From Myxococcota bacterium (lineage in GTDB: Bacteria; Myxococcota_A; UBA9160; SMWR01), in contig JAKVBI010000013.1 in assembly GCA_022447545.1 (NCBI GenBank), forward strand, positions 1-64,000: DNA of 64,000 nucleotides. The letters run 5' to 3'. This document shows, piece by piece, positions 8,326 to 17,610 of the stretch. Within the stretch, counting starts at the first letter, position 1. Each line of letters opens with the position of its first letter. The notes under the pieces were generated by a model that was not told the DNA's origin, made no database searches, and saw nothing but the letters and a program-made list of their open reading frames with translations. Position numbers and translations under genes: made by a program.

Positions 8326-9156
8326 CTAGTCACCGACCGGCAGCTCGACCTTGAGAGTCCCAGTGGACAAGCCCGCCGCGCCGGCGCCGTCGGTGTACAG
8401 GTTCTCGCCCGACACGTAACTGGCCGCATCGCTGTTGAGGAATGCCAGGGGCCAGCCCTGTTCTTCGGAGGTCGAATTTCGACCCACGGGTTTTGGGTAT
8501 GCGTCCATGAAGGCGGCTCCCGCCTGCTCGACGAAGGCTGGCATCATGGGCGTGTCGGTGGGGCCGGGGCTCGTGCAGTTCAACCGGATCCCGGTGTCAG
8601 TCGTCAACCCGGGTGCTCTCCGCATCGTGTAGGCGATGACACACATCTTTGAAAATGCATAGCCATCCATCCAGTCGTGCTTGGCGTTGTCCTCGACCCA
8701 GGCGCGTGCTTGATCGAAGCCAACGGTTTCGAGCAGCGGCGTGATCTTGTCGAGATTCATCATGTAGGCCATGCCCGCCGAGGATGAAATGGAGACCACG
8801 GCGCCGTTCCCAGGCATGTGGGGGATCGCGGTCTCGATGGTGTGACGCAGGCCCACGAAGTTCACCATCATCACTTCCACGTTGGTGAAGCGTCCGCCCG
8901 GCAGGCCCGCACAATAGAAGAGCCGATCGATGGGGCCCGCCCCTGCAGTTTCGGCCACCATCTGCTCAATGGCGGCCGGGTCGCTGAGGTCGACTTCCAG
9001 GTAGCGTTCGTATTCAAAGCTGCTGGGTTTCTTGATGTCGGCTGCGACGATTTCACCTCCCAGGCTCTGAACGACGCGCGCGGCCGCCTCGCCCATTCCG
9101 GAAAAGCAACCGGCGAAAAGACAGCGCTTGCCCTCGTAGCTGAAGAGATTGTCCAT
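8326..9156 (-). CDS. Short-chain dehydrogenase, 3-alpha-hydroxysteroid dehydrogenase/carbonyl reductase-like
   Basis: This 276-residue classical SDR has a Rossmann glycine motif AGCFSGMGEAA at the N terminus (a variant of TGxxxGxG), the acidic NAD-selecting AADI after beta-2, YCAG in place of NNAG, and the active site SSSAG with YAFSK. The long insertion between the catalytic Ser and Tyr, and the late TSPGPTDTPMM, resemble the 3-alpha-HSD/carbonyl reductase group. The role is probably oxidation or reduction of a secondary alcohol or ketone on a hydrophobic ring substrate. It lies just downstream of an amidohydrolase gene on the same strand, with a 20-base gap. Confidence 0.88.
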   Translation of the reverse strand: MDNLFSYEGKRCLFAGCFSGMGEAAARVVQSLGGEIVAADIKKPSSFEYERYLEVDLSDPAAIEQMVAETAGAGPIDRLFYCAGLPGGRFTNVEVMMVNFVGLRHTIETAIPHMPGNGAVVSISSSAGMAYMMNLDKITPLLETVGFDQARAWVEDNAKHDWMDGYAFSKMCVIAYTMRRAPGLTTDTGIRLNCTSPGPTDTPMMPAFVEQAGAAFMDAYPKPVGRNSTSEEQGWPLAFLNSDAASYVSGENLYTDGAGAAGLSTGTLKVELPVGD

Positions 9157-9176
9157 TGGTATATGCTCCTATCGCG

Positions 9177-10295
9177 TCATTGGCGTGGGTTGTCGAGGCC
9201 GTAGAGGCCTCTCATGTTGCCCCCGGTGATGCCATCTCGCATGGCTTCGCTCATGGATCCCGTGAGCCTCTCGATCACCTCTTGGGTCCGGGGAAAGGTT
9301 CCATCGCTGTGGGGGAAATCGCTGGCCCACATCAGGCGGTCGCTGCCACCGAGGTGGGCGGTATGGGTGGCCGCGTAATCGTCCTGGAAGGTCAGGTAGA
9401 TGTTCTCACGGAAATAGTGGCTGGGTGGCCTGGGCAGTTTACTGGTTTCCAGCCAGTAGCGATGACGTTCGTAAGCGTGGTCCATCCGGTAGGCGAAATG
9501 CGGCGCCCAGCCCGCGTCGGCTTCGGCGCAGACCACCCGTAGCCCCGGATGACGTTCGAATACGCCACTGAAGATCAGCATCAGCAGGATGTCCTGCACC
9601 CCGCGGATGATCGACATGAATTGGGTGATCTTCGGCCCACGGGATTTCCGGATGATGATGGTGGACAGGTCGTCGGAGTCGCTGGTGAGGATGTGGAAGT
9701 GAATGGGGAGCTTCAGGTCGATGGCCGCTTCCCACAGTGGGTCATAGCAGGGATGATCGTAGTCTTCGACGTTGGGGTTGCCGGGAAACATCACCCCTCG
9801 AAAGCCCATTTCGCTCGCGGTCCGGAGTTCCTCGATGCCCTCTTCGATACTTCGGAGGGTTACGGTGGCGAGGCCCAGGAGGCGGCTCGGATCGGCTTCG
9901 CAGAAGCTGGCCAGCCAGCGGTTGTAGGCGTCATTGCAGGCTTTGCGATAGTCGATGTCTTTGACGCGACACAACATCATGCCCACGCTCGGGAAGATGA
10001 CCTCGCATGCGATGCCCTCCCGGTCCTGATGGGCGAGGCGGGCGGCGGAATCGTGACCGGCGGGGTCGAGTCGTTCCCAAACGACCGGGATGCCGATGTC
10101 CTCCGGTTTACGTCCAGCTGCATTGATGAAGGACATGGGAACGGGCGCAGGAAGTCCGTCGACCACCATGCCGGCTCCGAGCTCGTCGTCGTGAACGAGG
10201 TGCGGGGCGCGGTCGCGGAAGGCGGGATCGATTTCCAGGTAGGCTTCGTTGGGCTCAGCGACGTGGGAATCGGCGGACATCAAAGGACTCGTCAT
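9177..10295 (-). CDS. Amidohydrolase-2 family metal-dependent hydrolase
   Basis: The product is 372 residues with an ATG preceded by GAGGAGG. It is a TIM-barrel protein of the amidohydrolase-2 family: N-terminal metal motif SADSHVAEP, a barrel His in LPIHFHILTS, and the C-terminal Asp in MWASDFPHSDGTFP. The family contains ACMSD-type decarboxylases and hydrolases of aromatic or cyclic substrates. Here the first motif reads D-S-H-V rather than H-x-H, as in many members of the uncharacterised subgroup that is expanded in this window (see 47932, 51970 and 54090). The reaction is unknown. Confidence 0.88.
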   Translation of the reverse strand: MTSPLMSADSHVAEPNEAYLEIDPAFRDRAPHLVHDDELGAGMVVDGLPAPVPMSFINAAGRKPEDIGIPVVWERLDPAGHDSAARLAHQDREGIACEVIFPSVGMMLCRVKDIDYRKACNDAYNRWLASFCEADPSRLLGLATVTLRSIEEGIEELRTASEMGFRGVMFPGNPNVEDYDHPCYDPLWEAAIDLKLPIHFHILTSDSDDLSTIIIRKSRGPKITQFMSIIRGVQDILLMLIFSGVFERHPGLRVVCAEADAGWAPHFAYRMDHAYERHRYWLETSKLPRPPSHYFRENIYLTFQDDYAATHTAHLGGSDRLMWASDFPHSDGTFPRTQEVIERLTGSMSEAMRDGITGGNMRGLYGLDNPRQ

Positions 10296-10373
10296 CGCGG
10301 ACCTCCTCGGGTGATCAGCGGCGAAAGCGTGGCCTCCAGTCTACTCGCGGCGATCCAGGCCGTGGGTCCGAAG

Positions 10374-11279
10374 TCACCCCTCGTCGTGATCCCGCGGGTT
10401 CTCGGCCCCGCTCCTGGGAAGCGGGTGTCCGGCGATGGCGGCCTCGAAGGCCTCGTCTCCCACGCGCTTGCGCGCCATGTCGTCGAGCACGGGTGCGCGG
10501 GTGAGTTCGTTGCCTCCCTCCATGCCGAAACTCTGTCCCGTCATCCAGGCCGATTCGGGACCCGCCAGGAATCGCACCCCCGCGGCGATGTCCTCGGGGG
10601 ACCCCAGCCGTCCCAGCGGCTTGTGGGCCAGGAACTGCTCGGCGAGGGCCGGATCTTCGAAGAGGTACTCGGTCAGCTCGGTGCGCAGTAGGCCGGGTCG
10701 CACGGCGTTGACACGCACTTGGAGTGGGGCCAGTTCCAGTGCCGCCACCCGCACCAAGCCTTCGAGGCCTGCTTTGCCACTGACGTAACCCGCGAGGTAG
10801 GGGAAGGCAATGCGGGCGGCATCCGAGGAGATGCATACGATGGAGCCGCCGCCTGCCTGAGCGAGGTGGGGGGCGGCTTCTCGAATGAGGAGAAAGGCGG
10901 AGACGACGTTCAGGCGGAGACGTTCGACGAAGGTTTCCTCATCCAGCATCAACAGTGGGGTGAACTCGCCTCCCTTTCCCACCACCGATACGGCCATGTC
11001 GAGGGCACCTGTGGGTTCAGTGGCGTAGCGCAGGGCGTCACGGAGGGTCTCTGTGTGTGTCGCATCCCCGACGTAATGGCGGATCCTGGCTTCGGGGGCG
11101 GCGACTTCCTCGACGTTGGCCACCGCGGCGCGCAGAGTTTCCTCGGTGCGCCCCAGAAGAGTCACCGAGGCTCCGTCGCGGGCCAGTGCGCGAGCCGAAG
11201 CGCTCCCGATGCCGCCGCCCCCGCCGGTGATGAGGGCACTCATTCCTGCGAGTGAACCTTTCGTATTGGGGGTCTGCAC
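10374..11279 (-). CDS. SDR family oxidoreductase
   Basis: The product is 301 residues from GTG at 11279, chosen because GGAGGA lies seven bases upstream. An ATG at 11294 sits on that Shine-Dalgarno and is less likely. The cofactor motif is ITGGGGGIGSASA. The expected Asp/Arg region reads LLGRTEE, suggesting NADP. The catalytic residues are in CISSDAARIAFPYLAGYVSGKAG (split here: Ser in ISSD, Tyr-Lys in YVSGK). The tail after residue 255 is about 45 residues longer than a typical SDR. The substrate is unknown. Confidence 0.88.
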   Translation of the reverse strand: MQTPNTKGSLAGMSALITGGGGGIGSASARALARDGASVTLLGRTEETLRAAVANVEEVAAPEARIRHYVGDATHTETLRDALRYATEPTGALDMAVSVVGKGGEFTPLLMLDEETFVERLRLNVVSAFLLIREAAPHLAQAGGGSIVCISSDAARIAFPYLAGYVSGKAGLEGLVRVAALELAPLQVRVNAVRPGLLRTELTEYLFEDPALAEQFLAHKPLGRLGSPEDIAAGVRFLAGPESAWMTGQSFGMEGGNELTRAPVLDDMARKRVGDEAFEAAIAGHPLPRSGAENPRDHDEG

Positions 11280-11483
11280 TGTGGGTTCCTCCATGTCTTC
11301 GACCCGTCGGATGTTGACGTGATGGGCAATGCCGCCCCACGTCCAGGGGATTGTCCCTCCTGGACCGACTCCATGGGAAGGGAACTCCACGGTGCCCGAG
11401 ATCCCTTGACACATCTCCAGCACGCGGGCGAGGATCTGCGGCCGATTGCTCTCTTCTTCGTGGCCGAGGATTCCGAACCCAAC

Positions 11484-12563
11484 ATGGATGCCCCGCTTCC
11501 CGCCGTCATCGAACGCCCGGAACAGCTCACTCCGCCTTGGCTCACAGCGGCGCTTCGCGCTGGAGGACTGGAGACGACCGTTGCGGGCTGCTCGCACCGC
11601 TCGGTGGGAACCGGGCAGATGGCGGACAGCTATCGTGTGGAGCTGGAGCTCGTCGATGCTCGAGCCGACGTCCCGCGTTCGTTGGTGGTGAAGCTCCCCT
11701 CCGCAGATTCCATCAGTCGGGCGTCCGGAGCCCGCGGTGCCTACGCCAGCGAAGTCCGCTTCTACCTGGAACTCGCATCCCGTCTGGCGATTCGCGTGCC
11801 CGAGTGTCACTACGGTGCTGTGAGCGATGACGCGGCGAGCTTCGTGCTCATCCTCGAGGACCTGGCGCCCGGTCGTCAGGGTGACCAACTCAATGGATGC
11901 TCGGTCGATCAGGCTCACGCTGCGGTGGTAAATCTCGCTGGCCTTCACGCACCTCTGTGGTGCGACGCTGCGATCTGGGATCTCGAGCTGGCAATGAAGA
12001 TGGACCCCGATTCGGCAGCGATGCTGTCTGAAGTCCTGAAGCCAATGACCGAGGGATTCGTGGAACGCTACCGGTCGCGCTTGTCCGCCGATGACGTCGA
12101 GGTCCTGGGCGGATTCGCGGCGGGGGCCGCGAACTGGGTGAGGGGCCGCTCCGAGCGATTTGCGCTACTGCACGGTGACTACCGGCTCGATAACTTGTTG
12201 TTCGCCACGTCCGAGGGTGGCTATCCGGTAGCCACTGTCGACTGGCAGACCCTGGGCGTGGGTTTACCGGCGCGTGACCTCGCCTATTTCCTTGGAAATG
12301 GCCTGACGCCGGAAGCTCGCCGCGACCACGAGCGCCGCCTGGTTTCTGCCTATCACGACGAATTGTTGGCCCAGGGTGTCGCCGGCTACCCGCTGGAGAC
12401 CTGCTGGGAAGACTACCGATATGGGCAGTTCCAGGGCCCATTGATCACGGTGCTCGGGGCCATGAGCGTGAAACAAACGGATCGAGGCGACGACATGTTC
12501 ATGGTGATGGCGTCACGCGCATGTCGGGCGATCCGCGACCTCGACGCTCTCGATCTGCTCTGA
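11484..12563 (+). CDS. APH/ecdysteroid-kinase-like phosphotransferase
   Basis: The product is 359 residues with a protein-kinase-like fold of the aminoglycoside phosphotransferase superfamily. It has an N-lobe with LVVKLPS (ATP-binding Lys), the catalytic loop HGDYRLDN (230-237) and a metal-binding Asp in VDWQ (D253, equivalent to DFG). Such proteins are common in actinobacterial and deltaproteobacterial lipid-degradation regions, where they are annotated as phosphotransferase or acyl-CoA dehydrogenase-associated kinases, but their substrates are mostly unknown. It is transcribed divergently from the SDR at 10374. Confidence 0.87.
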   Translation: MDAPLPAVIERPEQLTPPWLTAALRAGGLETTVAGCSHRSVGTGQMADSYRVELELVDARADVPRSLVVKLPSADSISRASGARGAYASEVRFYLELASRLAIRVPECHYGAVSDDAASFVLILEDLAPGRQGDQLNGCSVDQAHAAVVNLAGLHAPLWCDAAIWDLELAMKMDPDSAAMLSEVLKPMTEGFVERYRSRLSADDVEVLGGFAAGAANWVRGRSERFALLHGDYRLDNLLFATSEGGYPVATVDWQTLGVGLPARDLAYFLGNGLTPEARRDHERRLVSAYHDELLAQGVAGYPLETCWEDYRYGQFQGPLITVLGAMSVKQTDRGDDMFMVMASRACRAIRDLDALDLL

Positions 12564-12572
12564 GTGACGGGG

Positions 12573-13385
12573 TCAGCTCCAGAAGGGACGCGCACTGTCA
12601 TAGACGCGCTTGGCGAATTCGCCCGGGGGCATGTGACGGGTACTGTCCGAAAGGATTTCACAGCTCACGGGCCCCGTGTAGCCCTTGGCGCGGATGCTTT
12701 GGCAGAAGCGGGTCAGCTCGAAGTGGCCCTCGCCGGGCATGGCGCGTCGATTGAGCGTCTCAGCCACGAGATCGTCGCTCTCGAGGGTTGGGTGGTCATC
12801 GAACTGGATGTAGGAGATCTCGTCGAGCGGTAGTGCTTCGAGGTCCTCCCAGGTGTCATCGCTGAAAAAGAAGTGCCAGCTGTCCACGATGACTCCCGCT
12901 CCGTCGACCTGAACTCGATCGAGCAGCGATCGCGTGGTCTTGAGATTTCGGATCTCCGGTAACCATGGCAGGTATTCGATGGCGAGGCGGGTCCCAAGCT
13001 CGCCCAAGGCGTCGCCAGCCCGGTGCAGCGAGTCGATCACCGCCGTGTCCACCGCCGACTCGACGTTGAGCTGAACAAAGTCGGGAGCGAGGGCCTTTGC
13101 CATAACGACCAGTGCGTCGATGTCTTGCCATGTACGGGCTGTGTCTGCACTGATGCCGAGGGCGGGTAGCTCGAAGGTCCGCATTCTGGTGCCAGCAATA
13201 CGTTCGGCAAGGTCCTCGAGCCGCCCTCCTTCGTCGCAGTAGCGTTGCAGGCTGAAACTGTCGGGACCGATCAGCGTGAAACCTGCCCGTGCAGCAGCAT
13301 CGATCTGCCCCGGTAGATCTGGGTCCACGTCGCCCATCAAATAGGCGGATCGGTTCATACAGTTGAAGCAAAGTTCGTTCGCCAT
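12573..13385 (-). CDS. Sugar phosphate isomerase/epimerase-like TIM-barrel protein
   Basis: The product is 270 residues from the ATG at 13385, preceded by GGAGGAGACC. It fits the xylose-isomerase-like/AP-endonuclease-2 barrel family: RAGFTLIGPDSFSLQRY near the N terminus, a metal-ligand Glu in LAIEYLPW, VIVDSWHFF, and a late Glu in GPVSCEILSD. These positions match the E/D/H/E metal site of the family. The family includes isomerases and epimerases acting on sugars or inositols and some hydroxypyruvate isomerases. The real substrate is unknown. It follows the TauD-like gene on the same strand by 14 bases, so the two may act together. Confidence 0.85.
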   Translation of the reverse strand: MANELCFNCMNRSAYLMGDVDPDLPGQIDAAARAGFTLIGPDSFSLQRYCDEGGRLEDLAERIAGTRMRTFELPALGISADTARTWQDIDALVVMAKALAPDFVQLNVESAVDTAVIDSLHRAGDALGELGTRLAIEYLPWLPEIRNLKTTRSLLDRVQVDGAGVIVDSWHFFFSDDTWEDLEALPLDEISYIQFDDHPTLESDDLVAETLNRRAMPGEGHFELTRFCQSIRAKGYTGPVSCEILSDSTRHMPPGEFAKRVYDSARPFWS

Positions 13386-13399
13386 GGTCTCCTCCGAGT

Positions 13400-14272
13400 T
13401 CACAGGTAGCCACGCTCGCGGCCCACTCGGACGTAGTCGGCGGTCAGGTCCGAGTTGGCGATGTGGAAGCGTCGCAGGGTGCGCGGGACATCGTTGGGCT
13501 CGGGCCGGGCGTGTTGAATGGTGAGGTTGTCCCAGATGAGCAGATCACCGGGCCGCCAGCAGTGCTCGTAGATGTGGTCCGGGTGATAGAGAGCTGCATA
13601 GATCTCCTCCAGGATTTCGTCACTGCGCGATCGTGACAGACCCAGGATTCGGTCGGTGTGCTGAAGGCAGGCGAACAGGGAGTCAACGCCCAGAGCGTTG
13701 TGCCAGATCATCGGGTGCCGCGCCCAGTAGTGGTCGGGCCCCCAGCCTCTCTCGCCGCGCTGGATCAGGATCTCCGGCTCTCGGTTTTTTTGGCTCGGTG
13801 CTTCCGGCGCCATCAAAAAACAGGCGTGGGAGGCTTCGCGACCGGACAACTCATTGAGCAGGCTTTGGGGGAGCCGTGAGAGAACCCGGTGGGAGTCTGC
13901 AAAAAGCGTCGGAGTCGATCCGGGATCGACGACGAGTCCATACATCGAAATGGCGGGTATGGGTTCCGGGTCGTAGGCATAGTCGTAGTGAAAGACGAGT
14001 TCACCCTCCGGGGCCGTGGATTGGTCGTGTTGATTGGTGACCTCCATCTCCATGGGCTGGCCGTTGGTGTCGGGTTCGATTCGTCCGAGCTTGCTGAGCA
14101 ATTCGATCTGGCGTTCGCGAGAAATCTCTCGGCCCCGCAGAAGCAGCAGACCGTGCTCGCCAAAGGCTCGCCGAAGCAGTTCACTCTGTTCTTCGTCCAA
14201 GGGGTCTTCGGTGCCGAATTCGATTCTCGCGCCCAGGGGTGCATCCAGGGGTGTGCAGCGCATCATGACCAT
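13400..14272 (-). CDS. TauD/TfdA-family Fe(II)/2-oxoglutarate dioxygenase
   Basis: The 290-residue product carries the TauD facial triad: H-x-D in VFHYDYAYDP and a distal His in IQHARPEP, followed by the 2-oxoglutarate-binding Arg in TLRRFHIA. LLLLRGREIS and DNLTIQH also fit TauD/TfdA enzymes, which hydroxylate small organic acids, sulfonates or aromatic ethers using 2-oxoglutarate. The start at 14272 is tentative: the frame is open upstream and no strong Shine-Dalgarno is visible. A run of A/T in the coding region (around 13786) does not break the frame. The gene is divergent from the cupin gene, 52 bases away. Confidence 0.88.
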   Translation of the reverse strand: MVMMRCTPLDAPLGARIEFGTEDPLDEEQSELLRRAFGEHGLLLLRGREISRERQIELLSKLGRIEPDTNGQPMEMEVTNQHDQSTAPEGELVFHYDYAYDPEPIPAISMYGLVVDPGSTPTLFADSHRVLSRLPQSLLNELSGREASHACFLMAPEAPSQKNREPEILIQRGERGWGPDHYWARHPMIWHNALGVDSLFACLQHTDRILGLSRSRSDEILEEIYAALYHPDHIYEHCWRPGDLLIWDNLTIQHARPEPNDVPRTLRRFHIANSDLTADYVRVGRERGYL

Positions 14273-14324
14273 CGACCATACTGGAGAAGCTCGGACTCGG
14301 GGAAGTGGAGAAAGGGAGGGATCC

Positions 14325-14756
14325 ATGGCTGATGACAACGAGGGGATCGAATTTTGTTCGTTCGATTCGACACAGCGGTTGAAGAGCCCGGTGGGCGACG
14401 CCGCCGTCTGGCGTCTGGGATACGACGAGGATCCGGTGCGTCCGGGGTTCATGCACGTGAAATGGGGACCCGGTGAAGGGGCACCCGAGCATCGCCACAA
14501 GGCCTGGACGGCCAATGTGGTGATTCGTGGGAAGCTGAGGATTGGTGAGCGTTGGTGCGAGACGGGAGATGTTGCGTTGATCGAACCCAACGTCTGGTAC
14601 GGGCCCCTGGAGGCCGGTCCCGAAGGGGCCGAGATTCTCGAGATCCATGCCACGATCCCGGGTGTTGAAGCGATATGGCGCGATCTCGAAGACCCCGCGG
14701 TGAAGAGCATCGTCGAGTGGCTGGAGGAGACGGGTCAGGCGGCTTGGAAGGATTGA
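14325..14756 (+). CDS. Small cupin-domain protein
   Basis: The product is 143 residues from an ATG with GGGAGGG upstream. A single cupin barrel is indicated by GAPEHRHKAWTANVVIRGKL, with two His as candidate metal ligands, then IEPNVWYGPLEAG. Small cupins of this kind can be dioxygenases, isomerases or binding proteins, and nothing here decides which. The divergent TauD-like and isomerase-like genes are its nearest neighbours and may share a promoter region at 14273-14324. Confidence 0.75.
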   Translation: MADDNEGIEFCSFDSTQRLKSPVGDAAVWRLGYDEDPVRPGFMHVKWGPGEGAPEHRHKAWTANVVIRGKLRIGERWCETGDVALIEPNVWYGPLEAGPEGAEILEIHATIPGVEAIWRDLEDPAVKSIVEWLEETGQAAWKD

Positions 14757-14796
14757 TGCCGGTTCGGTTCACGGTCCCGTCGACAGTGGAGGGGCT

Positions 14797-16971
14797 GTGA
14801 TAGCGTCTGCATGCATGTCGTGGTCGACTTCTGGTGACGACACACAGGCGCGGAGCCGTTGCGTCGCGAGACGCGGTGCGCTCGTCCTGTCGGTTCTGGG
14901 GATCTGGGCAGGGTCGTGCCTGGCCTGTGCGGGGTCATCGCCGCCGTCCCAGTCGACGTCCAATTCGGCCGCCTCCCCGCAGAGTGTGGACGATGCACGC
15001 CTGGCTCGAGCGGGTGAGGGCGCCGACGAGTGGCTCGCCCACGGCCGGACATGGTCGGAGCAGCGCTTCAGCCCTCTCGCCGACATTGACACGGAGAATG
15101 TCAACCAACTCGGCCTGGTCTGGACCTTCGACCTGGAGACGACCCGCGGTGTTGAAGCGACCCCGCTCATGGCCGATGGCAGCCTGTATGTGACGGGCCC
15201 CTGGAGCGTCGTGTACGCCTTCGACGCAAAGACGGGAGCGCTGCGCTGGAAATTCGACCCGGAGGTTCCCGGTGGCCATGCGCGGGTACTGTGTTGTGGG
15301 GTCGTCAACCGCGGAGTGGCGCTGTATCGGGGGCGTATCTATCTGGGAACGCTCGATGGTCGACTGATTGCTCTCGATGCGAAGACCGGTTCTCTCGTCT
15401 GGGAGGTGCAGACCACCGATCCCACACTTCCCTACTCGATTACCGGTGCGCCGCGGGTGTTGCAGGGACTGGTGGTGATCGGAAACGGTGGCGCCGAGTT
15501 CGGTGTACGCGGTTACGTGTCGGCTTATCGTGCCGAAGACGGTGAGCTCGCGTGGCGTACCTGGACGGTGCCTGGCAATCCCGATCTGCCTTTCGAGAGC
15601 AAAGCGCTCGAGATGGCCGCCTATACATGGACGGGCGATTGGTGGAAGACCGGTGGAGGGGGAACGGTCTGGGACGGGATGGCGTACGATCCGGAACTCG
15701 ACCTGCTCTACGTCGGTGTTGGAAACGGGTCTCCCCATGCTCGAGACCATCGCAGTCCGGGGGGAGGTGACAATCTCTTCCTTTCTTCGATTCTCGCCCT
15801 GCGCCCTGCCACGGGCGAGGTGGTGTGGCATTTCCAGACGACCCCTGCAGACAACTGGGACTACACGTCTACCCAGCACATCATGCTCGCCGATCTCGAG
15901 ATCGATGGCCGGGTTCGCAAGGTTCTCATGCAGGCTCCCAAGAACGGCTTCTTCTTCGTACTCGACCGGGAGACCGGAGAGTTCATCTCCGCGAAGCCCT
16001 TCGTCAAAGTCACTTGGGCGAAGGGTGTCGATGTCCACGGAAGGCCGATCGAGAACCCCGACAACGACTATTCGAAGGGGCCCCAGATGGTGTGGCCGGG
16101 TCCTTTCGGCGGTCACAACTGGCACCCCATGGCATTTCACCCCGGAACGGGCCTCGTCTACATCCCCAGCCAGGACATGGCTTCGCGGTACGAGGTCGAT
16201 CCGGCCTGGGAACATCGAAAGCGTTCGCTCAATACTGGGTTGTCGACGGATTTCTTCACTGGCAGCGTCGACCCGGACGCCGGGATCTCGGTGGTGGGAA
16301 GTTTGCTGGCCTGGGATCCGGTGGCTCAGCGCGAGGCCTGGCGTGTGGAGCACGGAGGCGCGTGGAACGGCGGGACCCTGGCCACTGCGGGAGATCTCAT
16401 CTTCCAGGGAACGGCCGATGGGCGCTTCGCAGCCTACCGGGCCCAGGATGGTGAGAAACTCTGGGAGTCTCCGGTGGGAACGGGCGTCATGGCTGCGCCC
16501 ATCACCTACCGGATCGATGGCGTGCAATACGTGGTCGTGGCCGCGGGTTGGGGGAGCGGCTATTCGCTTTCCGCCGGGCCCGCAGCGGCACTCCCCGCAG
16601 TTCGAGGCGGGGGCCGGGTGCTGACTTTTGCACTGGGAGGGGAGGTCGAGATCCCCCCCCCGAGTCCCGAACCGCCGCGAGGTCCCGTACCGCCCCTCCC
16701 CGAGGGCGTCAGCGAGGCCGATCTTCGCGAGGGCGACCGCTTGTTCGCTCGCGAGTGTCTGCTTTGCCACGGGACCTTCGCAGTGGGGGGCGGGTCGGTT
16801 CCGGATCTCCGTTTCTCATCTCCCGAAGTCCATGAACGTTTCGTGGACATCACACTCGGTGGCATTCGGGCCGACCGCGGCATGCCGAGCTTCGCCGACG
16901 TCTTGACACCCAGCCAGGTGCGGCAGATCCAGGCCTGGCTGATCTCTCGCGGCCACCAGTCCCTCGACTGA
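14797..16971 (+). CDS. PQQ-dependent quinohemoprotein dehydrogenase with C-terminal cytochrome c
   Basis: The product is 724 residues from GTG at 14797 with GGAGGGG just upstream. An N-terminal export signal (about residues 25-45) has cysteines in GSCLAC that could be a lipobox. An eight-bladed propeller follows, with the adjacent-cysteine pair C166-C167, the NWDYTSTQ catalytic-Asp region, and blade repeats such as ALDAKTGSLVWE. A Pro-rich linker (about 618-640) leads to a cytochrome c domain with CLLCH (654-658) and a late Met in DRGMPSF. The family oxidises alcohols or sugars in the periplasm, passing electrons via heme c to the respiratory chain. No PQQ biosynthesis gene is in the window. 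Confidence 0.9.
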   Translation: MIASACMSWSTSGDDTQARSRCVARRGALVLSVLGIWAGSCLACAGSSPPSQSTSNSAASPQSVDDARLARAGEGADEWLAHGRTWSEQRFSPLADIDTENVNQLGLVWTFDLETTRGVEATPLMADGSLYVTGPWSVVYAFDAKTGALRWKFDPEVPGGHARVLCCGVVNRGVALYRGRIYLGTLDGRLIALDAKTGSLVWEVQTTDPTLPYSITGAPRVLQGLVVIGNGGAEFGVRGYVSAYRAEDGELAWRTWTVPGNPDLPFESKALEMAAYTWTGDWWKTGGGGTVWDGMAYDPELDLLYVGVGNGSPHARDHRSPGGGDNLFLSSILALRPATGEVVWHFQTTPADNWDYTSTQHIMLADLEIDGRVRKVLMQAPKNGFFFVLDRETGEFISAKPFVKVTWAKGVDVHGRPIENPDNDYSKGPQMVWPGPFGGHNWHPMAFHPGTGLVYIPSQDMASRYEVDPAWEHRKRSLNTGLSTDFFTGSVDPDAGISVVGSLLAWDPVAQREAWRVEHGGAWNGGTLATAGDLIFQGTADGRFAAYRAQDGEKLWESPVGTGVMAAPITYRIDGVQYVVVAAGWGSGYSLSAGPAAALPAVRGGGRVLTFALGGEVEIPPPSPEPPRGPVPPLPEGVSEADLREGDRLFARECLLCHGTFAVGGGSVPDLRFSSPEVHERFVDITLGGIRADRGMPSFADVLTPSQVRQIQAWLISRGHQSLD
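16653..16661 (+). repeat. C9 homopolymer at the dehydrogenase/cytochrome c junction
   Basis: Nine consecutive C bases encode the proline run at about residues 620-622 in the linker between the PQQ propeller and the cytochrome c domain. A slip of one base would cut off the cytochrome part while keeping the propeller. Nothing in the sequence shows that slippage occurs. Confidence 0.6.
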
Positions 16972-16996
16972 CGGCCATGGGGTCATCGCCCCGGTG

Positions 16997-17521
16997 TCAG
17001 TTCCAATCCATCTGGTGGAGCATCCAGTAGACCAGGATGCCCGTGACGGATACGTACATCCAGCCGGCCCAGGTGAAGCGCGCCATGCGCCGGTGACGGT
17101 CGATACGTTCGGTCAGCGCCAGGAAGAACGCCCAGAGGATCGCGGGGAAGACAACTGCGGACAGGGCAATGTGGCTGATCAGGACGAAGAAGTAGAAGGG
17201 GCGTATGAAGCCTGTACCCTGGAACTTCGTGTCGCCTACCGCGAAGTGGTAATAGATGTAGTTGATGAGGAACAGGCTCGAGGCCACCAGTGCGGCGGTC
17301 ATCAGGTGCTTGTGGACACGCCTGCGGCCCGAGCGAATGGCCCACAGGCCGCCTACCAGGAGGGATGCTGCACAGGCGTTGAAGATCGCATTGAAGGTCG
17401 GCAGTCGGGAGTCGGCGGCGCCACCTTCCGGGCTCTCGTGGAAGTAGACGAGCCATACCAGGAAGCCCAGGGCGACCACAGTCACGACTGCGTCCAACAA
17501 TGCAAAGGCCCGGGGGCTCAT
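16997..17521 (-). CDS. DUF420 membrane protein
   Basis: The product is 174 residues (183 if the GTG at 17548 is used; neither start has a clear Shine-Dalgarno). It has five predicted helices and the DUF420 pattern LPTFNAIFNACAASLLV, the RRRVHKHLMTAALVAS segment with histidine, and FYFFVLISHIALSAVVFP. DUF420 members (CtaM/YozB-like) are linked to heme-copper oxidase assembly. The gene converges on the PQQ-dehydrogenase gene, a loose hint of a shared respiratory context. Confidence 0.85.
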   Translation of the reverse strand: MSPRAFALLDAVVTVVALGFLVWLVYFHESPEGGAADSRLPTFNAIFNACAASLLVGGLWAIRSGRRRVHKHLMTAALVASSLFLINYIYYHFAVGDTKFQGTGFIRPFYFFVLISHIALSAVVFPAILWAFFLALTERIDRHRRMARFTWAGWMYVSVTGILVYWMLHQMDWN

Positions 17522-17610
17522 TGCGGGAGATTCGGGCGGCGAGGACACCCCGGGGGTTTAGCTCAGACGGAGGGTTGTCAACACGCGCGCATGCCCCCCA
17601 AGACTCATTC

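Noticed and set aside
9549-10691. Rightward 380-codon frame opposite amidohydrolase and SDR
   Set aside because: Covers two real leftward genes and the gap between them; composition typical of shadow frames.
13786-13800. A/T homopolymer in the TauD-like gene as possible frameshift
   Set aside because: The reading frame and TauD motifs continue through it (the AAA/AAC codons of Q-K-N), so no frameshift is present.
14935-16770. Leftward 611-codon frame opposite the PQQ dehydrogenase
   Set aside because: Antisense to clear propeller and cytochrome motifs, with low-complexity translation.
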